A stretch of 64,000 nucleotides of DNA from Geothrix oryzae. GTDB taxonomy: Bacteria > Acidobacteriota > Holophagae > Holophagales > Holophagaceae. This document shows positions 23,961 through 32,881 of the stretch, piece after piece (the stretch's first letter is position 1; each line of letters starts with the position of its first letter). Location of the stretch: the NCBI RefSeq assembly GCF_030295385.1, contig NZ_AP027079.1:930001-994000 (forward strand), in the 5' to 3' direction. The position numbers and the translations under genes were made by a program. The notes under the pieces were generated by a model. That model worked only from the letters and a program-made list of their open reading frames with translations, made no database searches and was not told where the DNA came from.

Positions 23961-25622
23961 ATGCGGAACCTGATGATGGCCCTGGCGGGGACGGGCCTCC
24001 TCGCCGGGTGGCCCGAGACCGTTCCGGAGCGCACACACCTCCAGCGCACCTCCACCGTGGCCGAGGTGCGGGCCTTCATGGAGGACCTGCGCCAGCGGGC
24101 GCCCGGCCTGGAGCCCTACCGGCCCAAGGGCGCGCCCCGCGCCACGGAAACCGGCAAGCCCCTGCTGGCCTGGCGTCTGAAGGGGAAGGGCCCGGATCCG
24201 CTGCGGGTCTATGTGAACGCCAACATCCACGCGGGTGAAGTGGAGGGCAAGGAGGCCATCCAGCAGATCATCCGCGAGCTGCTCCAGGGGAAGCACCCGG
24301 CCCTCCGGCGGAACCTGGACCTGGTGGTGATGCCCGCCTACAACGCCGACGGCACGGATGCTCTGGATCCCGCCATCCGGCCCTGGCAGCCCAACCCCTC
24401 GGAAAGCGGCGTGGGCCGACGCGAGAACGCGCTGGGACTCGACCTCAACCGCGACCTCATGAAGGCCGCCGCCCCCAACACGCGCTGGCTGCTGGCCATG
24501 CTGCAGGACTTCGATCCCGCCGCCGTGCTGGACCTGCACACCACCAACGGCAGCACCCACGGCTTCCACCTCACCCACGGACCCGCCTGCACTCTGGGTG
24601 CGGATGAGCCCCTGCTGGCCTTCAACCGGAAGCTGCTGGTGGAGGTGCGCGAGCAGTTGAAGGCCGAAGGCATGCCCACCTACGACTACGGCAACTTCGT
24701 GCCCTACGGGCCCACGCCGGAGAAACCGCCCACGGCCTGGGAGACCTACGACGCCCACCCCCGGCTGCTGACGAACTATCCCGCCCTGCGCAACCGACTG
24801 GCGGTGCTGTCGGAGAGCTATGTCTACCGCAGCTGGCCGGACCGCATCTCCGACACCCGGCGCTTCGTGCTGGCCTGCCTGGGCTGGATGGCCGAGCATC
24901 GGGGCGAGATCCGTGCGCAAATCCGAGAGGCCCAGGCGCGCTGGGTCGGCGCATGGGCGAAGGGCCCCGTGACCCTGCCCCTTTCCGCGAAGCTGAAGCT
25001 GGTCGAACGGGCTGCCTTCGACTGGGTGGACCCCATCCGGGACGAGAAGGGCCGCCTGACGGGTGAGAAGGGCCGCACGCACCTCGAGCTGCCCAGCTTC
25101 GTGGGCTTCGAGGGCCAGGACTTCGTGACGGCCCCCGCCGGCTACCTGGTGGACCCGGCCTTCGCGCCCACGGTGCTGCCTCTGCTCCAGGCCCATGGTC
25201 TGAAGGTCCTGAAGGGGGATGCCAGGCCAGGGGGGCTGGCCGTCCTCCACTTCCAGGAAACCGGCCGGAAGGTGTCCCCCTCGGCCTACCAGGGGGTCTT
25301 CACGCTGGAACTCCAGGGCAGCTGGAAGGCAGAACCCGTGCTGAAGAAGCTGCAACAGGTCTGGGCGCCCGCCGACCTGGATCGGGCCCTCTACATCCCG
25401 CTGGATCAGCCCCTGGGCCGCTTGGCCTTCTACCTGCTGGATCCGCGCAGCACCGATAGCCTGGCCTACTGGGGCCTGTTCCACAGCGCCCTGATCCGCG
25501 GGAATGGCATGTGGGGCGAACCGCCGCGCTTCCCCATCCTCGCAGTCGGTCCCGCGGCTTCCCCGGCCCCGGCCTCGACTTCGACCTCGGCCCGGCTGCC
25601 GGAGCCCCGCACCCAGGAATAG
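23961..25622 (+). CDS. M14-family zinc carboxypeptidase-like peptidase
   Basis: 553 residues. Zinc ligands HAGEVEG (HxxE, near 91-94) and the third His in DLHTTNGSTHG near 193; the catalytic Glu is probably in LSESYVYRSW near 290. LDLNRDLMK is the conserved Asn-Arg substrate motif. A short hydrophobic N-terminus (LMMALAGTGLLAG) may be a signal peptide. The last 200 residues form an extra beta domain with a Pro/Ala/Ser-rich end. Likely extracellular or periplasmic peptide trimming. Confidence 0.85.
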   Translation: MRNLMMALAGTGLLAGWPETVPERTHLQRTSTVAEVRAFMEDLRQRAPGLEPYRPKGAPRATETGKPLLAWRLKGKGPDPLRVYVNANIHAGEVEGKEAIQQIIRELLQGKHPALRRNLDLVVMPAYNADGTDALDPAIRPWQPNPSESGVGRRENALGLDLNRDLMKAAAPNTRWLLAMLQDFDPAAVLDLHTTNGSTHGFHLTHGPACTLGADEPLLAFNRKLLVEVREQLKAEGMPTYDYGNFVPYGPTPEKPPTAWETYDAHPRLLTNYPALRNRLAVLSESYVYRSWPDRISDTRRFVLACLGWMAEHRGEIRAQIREAQARWVGAWAKGPVTLPLSAKLKLVERAAFDWVDPIRDEKGRLTGEKGRTHLELPSFVGFEGQDFVTAPAGYLVDPAFAPTVLPLLQAHGLKVLKGDARPGGLAVLHFQETGRKVSPSAYQGVFTLELQGSWKAEPVLKKLQQVWAPADLDRALYIPLDQPLGRLAFYLLDPRSTDSLAYWGLFHSALIRGNGMWGEPPRFPILAVGPAASPAPASTSTSARLPEPRTQE

Positions 25623-25632
25623 GCGGGGCCCC

Positions 25633-27291
25633 TCAGGGGCGCGCCCCGATCTGCCGGGTCAGCTCGCCCAGGGCCGCCTCCAGCACCGTGTCGCGGCCCT
25701 GGCGGAAGTCCTCCACCCGGGGGTGCACCAGGCGGTCGGGCTGGACGCCCACGCCGACGAAAGGCTTGCCGTCGGGAAAGGTATCCCGCTTGGTGCAGAT
25801 CCGGGCGCTGCCCCCGCCCGGCAGCCGGATGAAGAGAGGTTGGCCCGTGCTCCCGCCGGTCGGTTCCCCGATGACGAGGCCGCGCTTCATGGCCACGAAG
25901 GCCACGGAGAAGTCCTCGGCGGCGGAGTAGGTGGCGGGGCTGGTGAGCACCACGACGGGGCCGGCGAAGTGCCGGGTTTCGTCAGGGGGCATGGGGCTCG
26001 GGTTCTGGCGGTGGACCTGCCGGGGCCGCTCCCAGGCCCGGAAGGTCGGCTTGTAGTCGCGGGTGGCCCATGCGGTGCCGAAGAAGGGCTCTTTCGCGAG
26101 GGTGGCGAGGATCCGGTAGCCCACGCTGGAATTGCCGCCGCCGTTGGTGCGCACATCGAGGATCAGGGCCTTGGCGGCGGCGATCTGGGGGAAGGCCTCC
26201 ATGAACTGGTCCGCGGTGGCGGCCGTGCCGAAGGTGCTGAGGGTCACATGGGCCACCTGCCCTGGCAGCATCTTCAGGGTGAACGGCGGCTCCTGGGGCA
26301 TCTCCTTGCGGCGGATGGCGCCGGGGACCCGGGGCACGGGCAGTTCGAAGGCGCGGCCCGATTCATCCCGGAAGCCCACCTTCGGGGTCTCCCCGAGGGG
26401 GCCCGCCAGGAAGGCGTAGGTGTAGATCCGGGTCTCCAGATCCTGAGGCGTGGACGCGCTCTGGAAGGGGGCGAGGGCGCTCTCCGCATAGGCCTTCACC
26501 GGTTTCCCATCCACGGTGACCACCTCGACCCCTGGTTTGACGCCCTGGGCCTTCAGGGCGGCATCCTCCACCTGGGTGACCAGGACCCGGCCCGCCACGA
26601 GCTGGGTGCGCAGGAGGGGCTGGGCCCCGTGGACCTCCCGGACCTCGGGGGCGGGGTAGATGTTGGTGTGGCCGTCCTTCAGCTGGGCGCAGAGCTCGGC
26701 GAGTACGCGGTAGTAGGCGGCGGTGCTGGCGGCGGACCGGACCTTCGGCAGATAGCGGAGGTAGAGCCCGTCCCAGCCGAGGGCGTCCAGCCGGTCCGTG
26801 TCCACGAAGTTGAACTTCACCTCGGACCAGAAGCGGGAGAGCCCGGCGATGCGCTCGTCTTCGCTGAGGCTTTCCCGGTAGCCCGTAGCCATGGCGGAGG
26901 AATCCCAGAAGGCGCGTTCCCGCAGACCCCGGTCGCGCATCCGCGCCAGGAGCCCGTCCCAGCGCGCATCCATGCGAAGAGGGGCGAGGTCGGTGTCGCG
27001 GGCGGCGCCGTCGGCATTGGCGAAGCCCGCCGCGACGGCACGCTCCAGGCTCTGGAAGGCCGCATCGGCCTGGCCCAGCAGCGCCTGGCAGCAGGCGGCG
27101 TTGTAGGCGAAGCTGGGCTCCGCCGGATCCAGTTCGAAGATCCGAAGGTAGGTCGTGGCGGCCTGTGCGTACCGCTTCGCGGCATAATCCCGGTTCGCTT
27201 CGGCGATCAGGGCCTGGGGGGACTGGGCCCATGCGCAGGTTACGGCGGAGGCTGTGGCGAAAACGGCCAGGGGCGTGATTCGAAGGGACAT
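25633..27291 (-). CDS. S41-family C-terminal processing-type peptidase with TPR N-terminus
   Basis: 552 residues from ATG 27291 (GGAG upstream). Signal peptide ending in CAWA. Residues 25-90 are TPR-like (ALIAEANRDYAAKRYAQAATTYLRIF). PDZ-like segment LKAQGVKPGVEVVTVDGKPV around 220-245. Protease core: ALILDVRTNGGGNSSVG and SPATYSAAEDFSVAF, with the nucleophile Ser in the YSAAE segment. Periplasmic or secreted tail-specific protease by family; target unknown. Convergent with the M14 peptidase gene, 10 bases apart. Confidence 0.87.
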   Translation of the reverse strand: MSLRITPLAVFATASAVTCAWAQSPQALIAEANRDYAAKRYAQAATTYLRIFELDPAEPSFAYNAACCQALLGQADAAFQSLERAVAAGFANADGAARDTDLAPLRMDARWDGLLARMRDRGLRERAFWDSSAMATGYRESLSEDERIAGLSRFWSEVKFNFVDTDRLDALGWDGLYLRYLPKVRSAASTAAYYRVLAELCAQLKDGHTNIYPAPEVREVHGAQPLLRTQLVAGRVLVTQVEDAALKAQGVKPGVEVVTVDGKPVKAYAESALAPFQSASTPQDLETRIYTYAFLAGPLGETPKVGFRDESGRAFELPVPRVPGAIRRKEMPQEPPFTLKMLPGQVAHVTLSTFGTAATADQFMEAFPQIAAAKALILDVRTNGGGNSSVGYRILATLAKEPFFGTAWATRDYKPTFRAWERPRQVHRQNPSPMPPDETRHFAGPVVVLTSPATYSAAEDFSVAFVAMKRGLVIGEPTGGSTGQPLFIRLPGGGSARICTKRDTFPDGKPFVGVGVQPDRLVHPRVEDFRQGRDTVLEAALGELTRQIGARP

Positions 27292-27410
27292 GGCCACTCC
27301 AGGACGACGGGTCCCTCGGGACGCGGTCGTCGATTCAGGTCCAGATGAGGACGGGTTCCTGGAATCAAACGGATGAACGGCCCGGCGGCTTAGTGCAGCC
27401 AGAAACGCGT

Positions 27411-27431
27411 GCGACCGGCAGGGCCGGTCGC
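27411..27431 (-). terminator. Hairpin after yebC
   Basis: GCGACCGGC / GCCGGTCGC, 9 bp stem with a 3-base loop, located 35 bases past the yebC stop in its direction. The following T-run is poor, so termination strength is unsure. Confidence 0.5.
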
Positions 27432-27465
27432 TCAGCGTTCACCCGGGGGTGTGTGGCACAGAATC

Positions 27466-28197
27466 TCAGTCTTCGGGTTCCTCGTAGTCGGCGTTGTGCC
27501 ACACATTCTGCACATCGTCGTTGTCTTCGAGCAGATCCACAAGCTTGAGGAAGCTGGTGAGCTTGGAGCCCTCGAGGGCGGTGCTGGTGCTGGGGGCCAT
27601 GATGATCTTGGCCTCGATGACGGGGAGCTTGGCGGCGTCCACGGCATCCTTGACGGCCTGGTAGGCCTCGGGGCTGGTCTTGATGACCCAGGCCTCCCCC
27701 TCGTTGATGACATCGTCGGCGCCGGCCTCCAGGGCCACTTCCACGATGGTGTCTTCAGAAACCTCGGACTCCACCACGATCTGGCCCTGCTTGCTGAACA
27801 GGTAGGCCACGGAGCCCTGAGCGCCCAGCTCCCCGCCGAACTTGGTGAAGTAGCTGCGGACTTCGGGCGTGGTGCGGTTCTTGTTGTCCGTCATGGCCTC
27901 GACCATGATGGCCACGCCGCCCGGACCGTAGGCCTCGTAGACCACTTCCTCATAGGTCACGCCTTCGAGTTCGCCGGTGCCCTTCTTGATGGCGCGTTCC
28001 CAGTTGTCCTTGGGCATGTTGCTGCCCTTGGCCTGATCCACCGCGAGGCGGAGACGCGGATTGCTGGCCACATCGCCGCCGCCGAGGCGGGCGGCCACGG
28101 TGATCTCCTTGAGGATCTTCGTGAAGACCTTGCCCCGCTTGGCATCCGCGGCGCCCTTCTTGTGCTTGATGGTGGACCATTTGCTGTGGCCTGACAT
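27466..28197 (-). CDS. yebC: YebC/PmpR family regulator or translation factor
   Basis: 243 residues from ATG 28197 with AAGGAG 9 bases upstream. It begins with the family-defining [20 protein letters not shown] and keeps the acidic middle [20 protein letters not shown]; the length is normal. YebC proteins are known as transcription regulators and more recently as factors that relieve ribosome stalling at Pro motifs, which fits the many Pro-rich proteins here. Cytoplasmic, monocistronic. Confidence 0.95.
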   Translation of the reverse strand: MSGHSKWSTIKHKKGAADAKRGKVFTKILKEITVAARLGGGDVASNPRLRLAVDQAKGSNMPKDNWERAIKKGTGELEGVTYEEVVYEAYGPGGVAIMVEAMTDNKNRTTPEVRSYFTKFGGELGAQGSVAYLFSKQGQIVVESEVSEDTIVEVALEAGADDVINEGEAWVIKTSPEAYQAVKDAVDAAKLPVIEAKIIMAPSTSTALEGSKLTSFLKLVDLLEDNDDVQNVWHNADYEEPED

Positions 28198-28280
28198 GGG
28201 GTGTGCTCCTTCAGTCGTTCGTGTCGTCCCGTGCAGCAACCGCTTCGCGTTTGCTGAAAAGTAAAAGAGTCATTTCAAGG

Positions 28281-28312
28281 CCGCGGAATCGACGCCAGAG
28301 GCGCTTCCGCGG
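28281..28312 (-). terminator. Intrinsic terminator of the TPR membrane protein gene
   Basis: CCGCGGAA / TTCCGCGG stem with an inner GCGCC/GCGTC extension, followed on the minus strand by CTTGAAATGACTCTTTTA. Lies 8 bases after the stop at 28,320. Confidence 0.7.
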
Positions 28313-28319
28313 GCAGGTC

Positions 28320-29039
28320 TCAACCTCGTAGCGCCCGGCGCGACACCCGGGCGAAGGGCGGGGCCTCCTGGCGGAGCATGGGGCGCTCGAGGAGGAACTG
28401 GTACCACTGCTCGCCGTAGACCTTCATCTTGAGGGCCTTGCCGTTCTGCAGCAGGTTCCGGTTGGTGATGAGGCGCTCGTCGCCCTTGCAGATGCCGAGC
28501 CCCTGGTTGAGGACCTCGATGGCCCGGTCGCGTTCGCCCATCTCCACCAGCATGTAGGCGTAGACGGCGTAGAGGAGGCTCTCCTTCTTGCCGGATTTGA
28601 GGGCCAGGTTGAAGGTTTCCTTGGCCTTCTTCTTCTCGCCGCGCTTCCACTGGAGGATGCCCAGCATGGCCTTGGCGATGTAGTGCTGCATGGAGGCTGA
28701 GGCCAGGAGCGGCTCGGCCTCCTCATTCTTCTTGCGGAGGTACTGCACCACGCCGATCTGACCGTCGATGCTGCCCTTCACGAGGAACTGCTTGGAGGAG
28801 AACCGGTAGCCCTCCTTCATGACCTCGATGGCCTTCTCGAATTGCTGCTTCTTCAGCAGCTCACCGGCGCGGGTGAAGATCTTCTCGAGCTCCTGCTGGA
28901 CCTTGCGCCCCTGCCAGATGAAGAGACCGGCGCCCGCGAGGATGCCGATGGGCACGCTGATCCAGAGCTTGATGCTCAGCAGGCTGGACAGCAGGATCAC
29001 GGCAAGGGCGGCGCCCAGGCCGAGCAGGAGGTTGATCAC
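28320..29039 (-). CDS. Membrane-anchored TPR-like protein
   Basis: 239 residues. Two adjacent hydrophobic segments at 2-20 and 25-43 (INLLLGLGAALAVILLSSLL, IWISVPIGILAGAGLFIW-like) anchor it with the rest in the cytoplasm. The body is helical with repeated A..L/Y patterns (FEKAIEVMKEGYRF, KAKETFNLALKSG, DRAIEVLNQGLGI), i.e. several TPRs. Such proteins scaffold complexes at the membrane. Lies between ybeY and yebC without an obvious link. Confidence 0.75.
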   Translation of the reverse strand: MINLLLGLGAALAVILLSSLLSIKLWISVPIGILAGAGLFIWQGRKVQQELEKIFTRAGELLKKQQFEKAIEVMKEGYRFSSKQFLVKGSIDGQIGVVQYLRKKNEEAEPLLASASMQHYIAKAMLGILQWKRGEKKKAKETFNLALKSGKKESLLYAVYAYMLVEMGERDRAIEVLNQGLGICKGDERLITNRNLLQNGKALKMKVYGEQWYQFLLERPMLRQEAPPFARVSRRALRG

Positions 29040-29127
29040 GAAGACTCCGATGGCGCGGCCCGTGGCCGGGCCAAAGGGCCATTTTATCGGCCTTCGGGCC
29101 CGTTTTCCATGCGGAGCTTTCCGGGAT

Positions 29128-29859
29128 TTACGAGATCACGCCGCTGCGCGACGGAGCCGCCTTCCGCCGACGGACCATCCGCTTCACCGGAGGCGGGGCG
29201 ACGGCCTCCTTCCGCGGCCGGCCGGGACCCCGCTTCGCGGCGACTTCCTTGGGCTTGACCGTCTTGCGAACCTTGACCTTCTTCTCCTTCTTCACCCGTT
29301 CGCGGCGGACCAGGGCCGCGGCGGCCCGGCCGGTGACCACCACGCGGCTGCCGTCCTTGAGCTTCTTGACCTTGCTGCCGGGCTTGCGGCCCCGCTTGAG
29401 GCTCATAGCCAGGGGCTCGACTTCGAGGAGTTCCCGCTCGAGCTGCGCCTGAAGTTCCATCATCTCGCCGTGATCTTTTTCGTGATCGTAGCCGCAGAGA
29501 TGGAGGAAGCCGTGGATCACCAGGGTCTCCACTTCTCGGCGGCGGCTCACTCCGAATTTCTTGGCCATTTTCTCGGCGGTGGGCAGGCTGATGACGATGT
29601 CGCCAAGGTGCGGGAAGGCGCCCTTCTCCACGCTGGAGGGGAAGCTCAGCACATCGGTGGTCATGTTTTTTCCGCGGTGTTCGCGATTGAGTTTTCTCAT
29701 GCCGCGATCATCGACATAAGTCAGCGATACACCTTGGGATTCCGGAGCGAGGCGATCTCGAAGGCTTTGAAGGAGCTTGCCGAGAGACTGCTCGCCGGGC
29801 CCGCGCATTTTGCTCCGGCTCGACCAGTCGACCAGAAAGGGCGGATGGTTCTGATTCAT
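29128..29859 (-). CDS. ybeY: Endoribonuclease YbeY with basic AT-hook-like tail
   Basis: 243 residues from ATG 29859 with AGGAG upstream. Catalytic metal motif HGFLHLCGYDHEKDH (near 124-138) and NREHRGKNMTTDVLSFP identify YbeY, which matures 16S rRNA and assists ribosome quality control. The usual family length is about 150-170; here about 80 extra residues follow, made of Lys/Arg/Pro/Ala with a GRP core (KRGPGRPRKEA) as in AT-hooks. The tail may bind RNA or DNA. Divergent from rsmG across an AT-rich spacer. Confidence 0.93.
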   Translation of the reverse strand: MNQNHPPFLVDWSSRSKMRGPGEQSLGKLLQSLRDRLAPESQGVSLTYVDDRGMRKLNREHRGKNMTTDVLSFPSSVEKGAFPHLGDIVISLPTAEKMAKKFGVSRRREVETLVIHGFLHLCGYDHEKDHGEMMELQAQLERELLEVEPLAMSLKRGRKPGSKVKKLKDGSRVVVTGRAAAALVRRERVKKEKKVKVRKTVKPKEVAAKRGPGRPRKEAVAPPPVKRMVRRRKAAPSRSGVIS

Positions 29860-29886
29860 AGCCGGCTCCTGTGGAAGATCAATCAA

Positions 29887-30095
29887 AGGGGAATCATCAT
29901 CGGATCTATTGCTCTATCCGTCAATGTCATAATTCTAGATGCAGGAAATGCATCGATGTTGACACCTCAGACAATAGAGTGTTTTGCGCATGAAACAAGT
30001 TCTAAAAATTCCAAAAGTATTGAATACAAAGAAGAAATAATTCAAATGATAAGAATTCAAGCAAAGGTCTCCCGCTTCCCTGGCATCCTTGGGGC
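29887..30095. promoter_or_regulatory. AT-rich divergent spacer between ybeY and rsmG
   Basis: About 210 bases that are strongly AT-rich inside a GC-rich chromosome. Holds the inverted repeat GATGCA-GGAAA-TGCATC (29938-29954) and a TTGACA hexamer at 29959-29964, with no clear -10 at the right distance. Candidate promoter/regulator site; I see no ORF or DnaA box consensus in it. Confidence 0.45.
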
Positions 30096-30686
30096 ATGGA
30101 GCCTCGCCTTCCCGCTGCCCTCAATGCCCCTCTGGGACGCTTCCTGGTCCTCCTGGACCGCTGGAACCGGACCCATGCCCTGACGGCCCTGCCCCCAGGT
30201 GAGCGCCGGGAGGAACTGTTGCTGGACGCGGCGATCCTCCTGCCTTTCCTGGAGGCCCTGCCTCCCGGGGCCCGGGTTGCAGACCTGGGAACGGGCATGG
30301 GTTGCCCGGCGATCGTTCTGGCCTTGGCTCGTCCCGATCTGGAGATCCTCGCCGTCGATGCCTCGACCAAGAAGCTGGCCTTCGTCCGGCAGGCGGCCCT
30401 GGAGCTGCCTGTTCCCAACCTGAAGGCGGTCCATGGCCGGCTGGAGGAGCTGCCCCCCTTGGGCGCGGACCTGGGTACGGCCAAGGCTCTGGGGGCCCTG
30501 GGTCAGCTGGCGGGTTGGTGGGGCCGGCACGGGAAAGCCGGGAGCCCCTTCCTGGCCCTCAAGGGACCCGAATGGGCCCAGGAGCCCCTGCCGGCGGGGT
30601 GGTTGGCCACCCCCCATCCCTACGGGCTCCCCACCCGGGGGCAGCGGGTCGTGGTGGAGCTGAGACAGGCGGCCCAGCCCTCTTGA
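30096..30686 (+). CDS. rsmG: 16S rRNA (guanine-N7) methyltransferase RsmG
   Basis: 196 residues. RsmG signatures: LLDRWNRTHALTAL near 20, SAM-binding VADLGTGMGCPAIVLALARP near 60, and VDASTKKLAFVRQAA near 88. It methylates G527 (E. coli numbering) of 16S rRNA. In many bacteria it stands beside mnmG and parAB near oriC; here these partners are absent. The gene ends in a strong hairpin. Confidence 0.9.
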   Translation: MEPRLPAALNAPLGRFLVLLDRWNRTHALTALPPGERREELLLDAAILLPFLEALPPGARVADLGTGMGCPAIVLALARPDLEILAVDASTKKLAFVRQAALELPVPNLKAVHGRLEELPPLGADLGTAKALGALGQLAGWWGRHGKAGSPFLALKGPEWAQEPLPAGWLATPHPYGLPTRGQRVVVELRQAAQPS

Positions 30687-30688
30687 CG

Positions 30689-30720
30689 CTGAAAGGCCCC
30701 CGATCCCGGGGGCCTTTCAG
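30689..30720. terminator. Bidirectional terminator between rsmG and the LysM protein gene
   Basis: CTGAAAGGCCCCCG / CGGGGGCCTTTCAG, 14 bp stem with a 4-base loop, between two convergent genes. Confidence 0.8.
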
Positions 30721-30735
30721 GTTTGCGGCTCCAGG

Positions 30736-31902
30736 TCAGCGGGTGAGGGTGTCGCCCATCCGGATCTCTTCATTGGAGCGGAGCACCCGGCAGGTGGCCG
30801 TCTGTGCCTCGGTGCGGACCACGATGACCTGGCCCAGGTAGTGGGTGGTGGTCTCCGTGGCGCCCTTCTTGTCGTCGTCAGGGCCGACAGGGAAGGTCTT
30901 CACGCGGACCGCGAGCAGCACATCGCCCACCTTCAGCCCGTCATTGCCGCCCTTGTCCACGATGATCATGTCGCCCGCGGCGGTGTGCTGATGCTCATCC
31001 CGGGCGAACACCACGACGGCTGCGCCGGGGGCCACCTTCACGGGATCGCCCGTATCCGTCCGGAGCTGAAGGGGGATGTTGGCCGGCTCGGTGAAGCGGA
31101 CGAGGTGGTCGCCCACCTCCACGCCATCGAGGCAGCGCTCGATGGTGGCCACGGACCCCTTGTTCTGGACGGTGATCACGCGGACAACGCCCACCTGCTG
31201 GACCACATCCCCCAGGTGCCGCTTGGAGGCGGTGGGATGCACGAGCTTGCGGGCCACGGTCTTGAGCACGAGGAAGCGGTCACCGACCTTGACGCCCTGC
31301 TCGCTGCCGCCGTTCATGTAGACGGTCTCGCCCTCGAGGAGGAGGCGGCGGTCTTCGCGGCGGTTCGAGGTCAGGGTGAAGGCGCCCTGGCTCTTGTAGT
31401 GGGCCTCGGCGCCCTGGGGGGCCAGGAAGGGCAGCTGGATGAAGTCCTGGAAGGCGAAGGCCAACTCGGGCCGGCGGAGGGCGCTGGAATCCAGGCGCCG
31501 CTGGTCGGGCTGGAGGTTCGAAACGGAATCAGGGACGGAGCCCGCCGTGGCGACGGCCCGGGTCAGGTCGATGATCAGCGGGTCGCCAGGGTAGATCCAG
31601 TGCGGATCCTTGATCCACTGGTTCAGTTCCCAGATCTGGGGCCAGGCGTAGGGATTGCCTAGGTATTTGCCGGACAGGTCCCACAGGGTGTCGCCCTTCT
31701 GGACGATGTGGGTCCGGGAGCCTTCGGGAACCTTGAGCTCCTTGGGATAATCCCATTTCGAGCTATGGGTCTCGACCTTGATTGTGCCAGGGGTGGCTTC
31801 CTGGGCATGGAGGCCCGGGGCGAGGGCCAAGGCCACGGCGAGCCCAGGCGCGGCCAAGAGGAAGCGCAGCCGACCGACATGCAGGCGATAGGGCTGGTGC
31901 AT
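30736..31902 (-). CDS. Secreted LysM domain protein
   Basis: 388 residues with signal peptide (RLRFLLAAPGLAVALALAPGLHAQ). One LysM repeat at about 64-112 (THIVQKGDTLWDLSGKYLGNPYAWPQIWELN ... IYPGDPLII), which binds peptidoglycan. The C-terminal 250 residues are made of beta-rich segments with several EGETVYMNGGSEQGVKVGDRFLV-like motifs. Similar proteins sit in the periplasm or at the outer membrane. Function beyond cell wall binding not recognised. Confidence 0.85.
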   Translation of the reverse strand: MHQPYRLHVGRLRFLLAAPGLAVALALAPGLHAQEATPGTIKVETHSSKWDYPKELKVPEGSRTHIVQKGDTLWDLSGKYLGNPYAWPQIWELNQWIKDPHWIYPGDPLIIDLTRAVATAGSVPDSVSNLQPDQRRLDSSALRRPELAFAFQDFIQLPFLAPQGAEAHYKSQGAFTLTSNRREDRRLLLEGETVYMNGGSEQGVKVGDRFLVLKTVARKLVHPTASKRHLGDVVQQVGVVRVITVQNKGSVATIERCLDGVEVGDHLVRFTEPANIPLQLRTDTGDPVKVAPGAAVVVFARDEHQHTAAGDMIIVDKGGNDGLKVGDVLLAVRVKTFPVGPDDDKKGATETTTHYLGQVIVVRTEAQTATCRVLRSNEEIRMGDTLTR

Positions 31903-31933
31903 CAGGTACCCCCGGAGGATTAGGTGGTGCTGA

Positions 31934-32845
31934 TTATAGGTCTTCGACGCGGATCATATCTGAAAATAATGCCAAGCGGTTGCGGACTTCGTCCTGTGTG
32001 ATCTGCTCCAGGCGTTCGGTGGAGAACTGCTCCACGGTGAAGCTGGCCATGACCGATCCCACCAGGGAGGCATGTTTCAGGGCCGTCACATCCGTCCGCT
32101 CGATCCAGGCCAGATAGCCCAGGAACCCGCCGGCAAAGGTATCCCCGGCCCCGGTGGGGTCGAAGACATTCTCCAGGGGGTAGGCGGGGGCGGCGAAGTG
32201 GCCCTCGGGGGTGAACAGGGCCATCCCATACTCGCCGCGCTTGACCACGAGGATGCGGGGGCCGAGGGCCTGGATTTTCCGGTAGGCCTTGAGGAGGCTG
32301 TGTTCGTGGGTCAGTTCGCGCACCTCGGCATCGTTGACCAGGAGGATGTCCACTTCCTTCAGGACCGCCTCCAGGGCCGGGCGGGCGCCCCGGATCCAGT
32401 AGTTCATGGTGTCCAGGGCGATCCAGCGGGGGCGCTTCGCCATCTGGCGCACCACATCCAGCTGCAGGACCGGGTCGATGTTCCCCAGGAACAGGTACTG
32501 GGACTCCCGGTAGGCCTCGGGCAGATCGGGCTTGAAATCCGCAAAGACATTGAGATCCGTGGCGAGGGTCTTGGCCTCGTTCAGGTCATAGCCGTAGGCG
32601 CCCTTCCAGTGGAAGCTGAGGCCCTTCACCTTGGAGAGCCCGCCCAGATCGATGGGCCGGCCGCTGAAGACCCGCATCTGCTCCGGGCCGAAGTCCTCGC
32701 CCACCACGGCGACCATGCGCACGGGATGGAAGCGGCTGGCGCTCAGGGAGAAGTAGGTCGCCGAGCCCCCGAGGGCATGCTCGCGCCGCCCGAAGGGCGT
32801 CTCCAGATCATCAAAGGCCACACTGCCGACGACCAGCAAGCTCAT
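31934..32845 (-). CDS. PfkB-family sugar/nucleoside kinase
   Basis: 303 residues from ATG 32845 (GGAG 8 bases upstream). It opens with LLVVGSVAFDDLETPFG and GGSATYFSLSASRF, and has the signature DPTGAGDTFAGGFLGYLA near 250, whose Asp is catalytic. Related proteins are often called adenosine kinase-like or ribokinase-like; the substrate cannot be told. It lies 36 bases downstream of the Smr-like protein gene, on the same strand. Confidence 0.88.
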   Translation of the reverse strand: MSLLVVGSVAFDDLETPFGRREHALGGSATYFSLSASRFHPVRMVAVVGEDFGPEQMRVFSGRPIDLGGLSKVKGLSFHWKGAYGYDLNEAKTLATDLNVFADFKPDLPEAYRESQYLFLGNIDPVLQLDVVRQMAKRPRWIALDTMNYWIRGARPALEAVLKEVDILLVNDAEVRELTHEHSLLKAYRKIQALGPRILVVKRGEYGMALFTPEGHFAAPAYPLENVFDPTGAGDTFAGGFLGYLAWIERTDVTALKHASLVGSVMASFTVEQFSTERLEQITQDEVRNRLALFSDMIRVEDL

Positions 32846-32881
32846 CAGAAACACTCCATGTGCGCAGTTCAGGTGCCCAGA

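Noticed and set aside
29887-30095. Chromosomal origin of replication near rsmG
   Set aside because: No DnaA-box cluster, no mnmG, parAB or dnaA in the window; AT richness alone is not enough.
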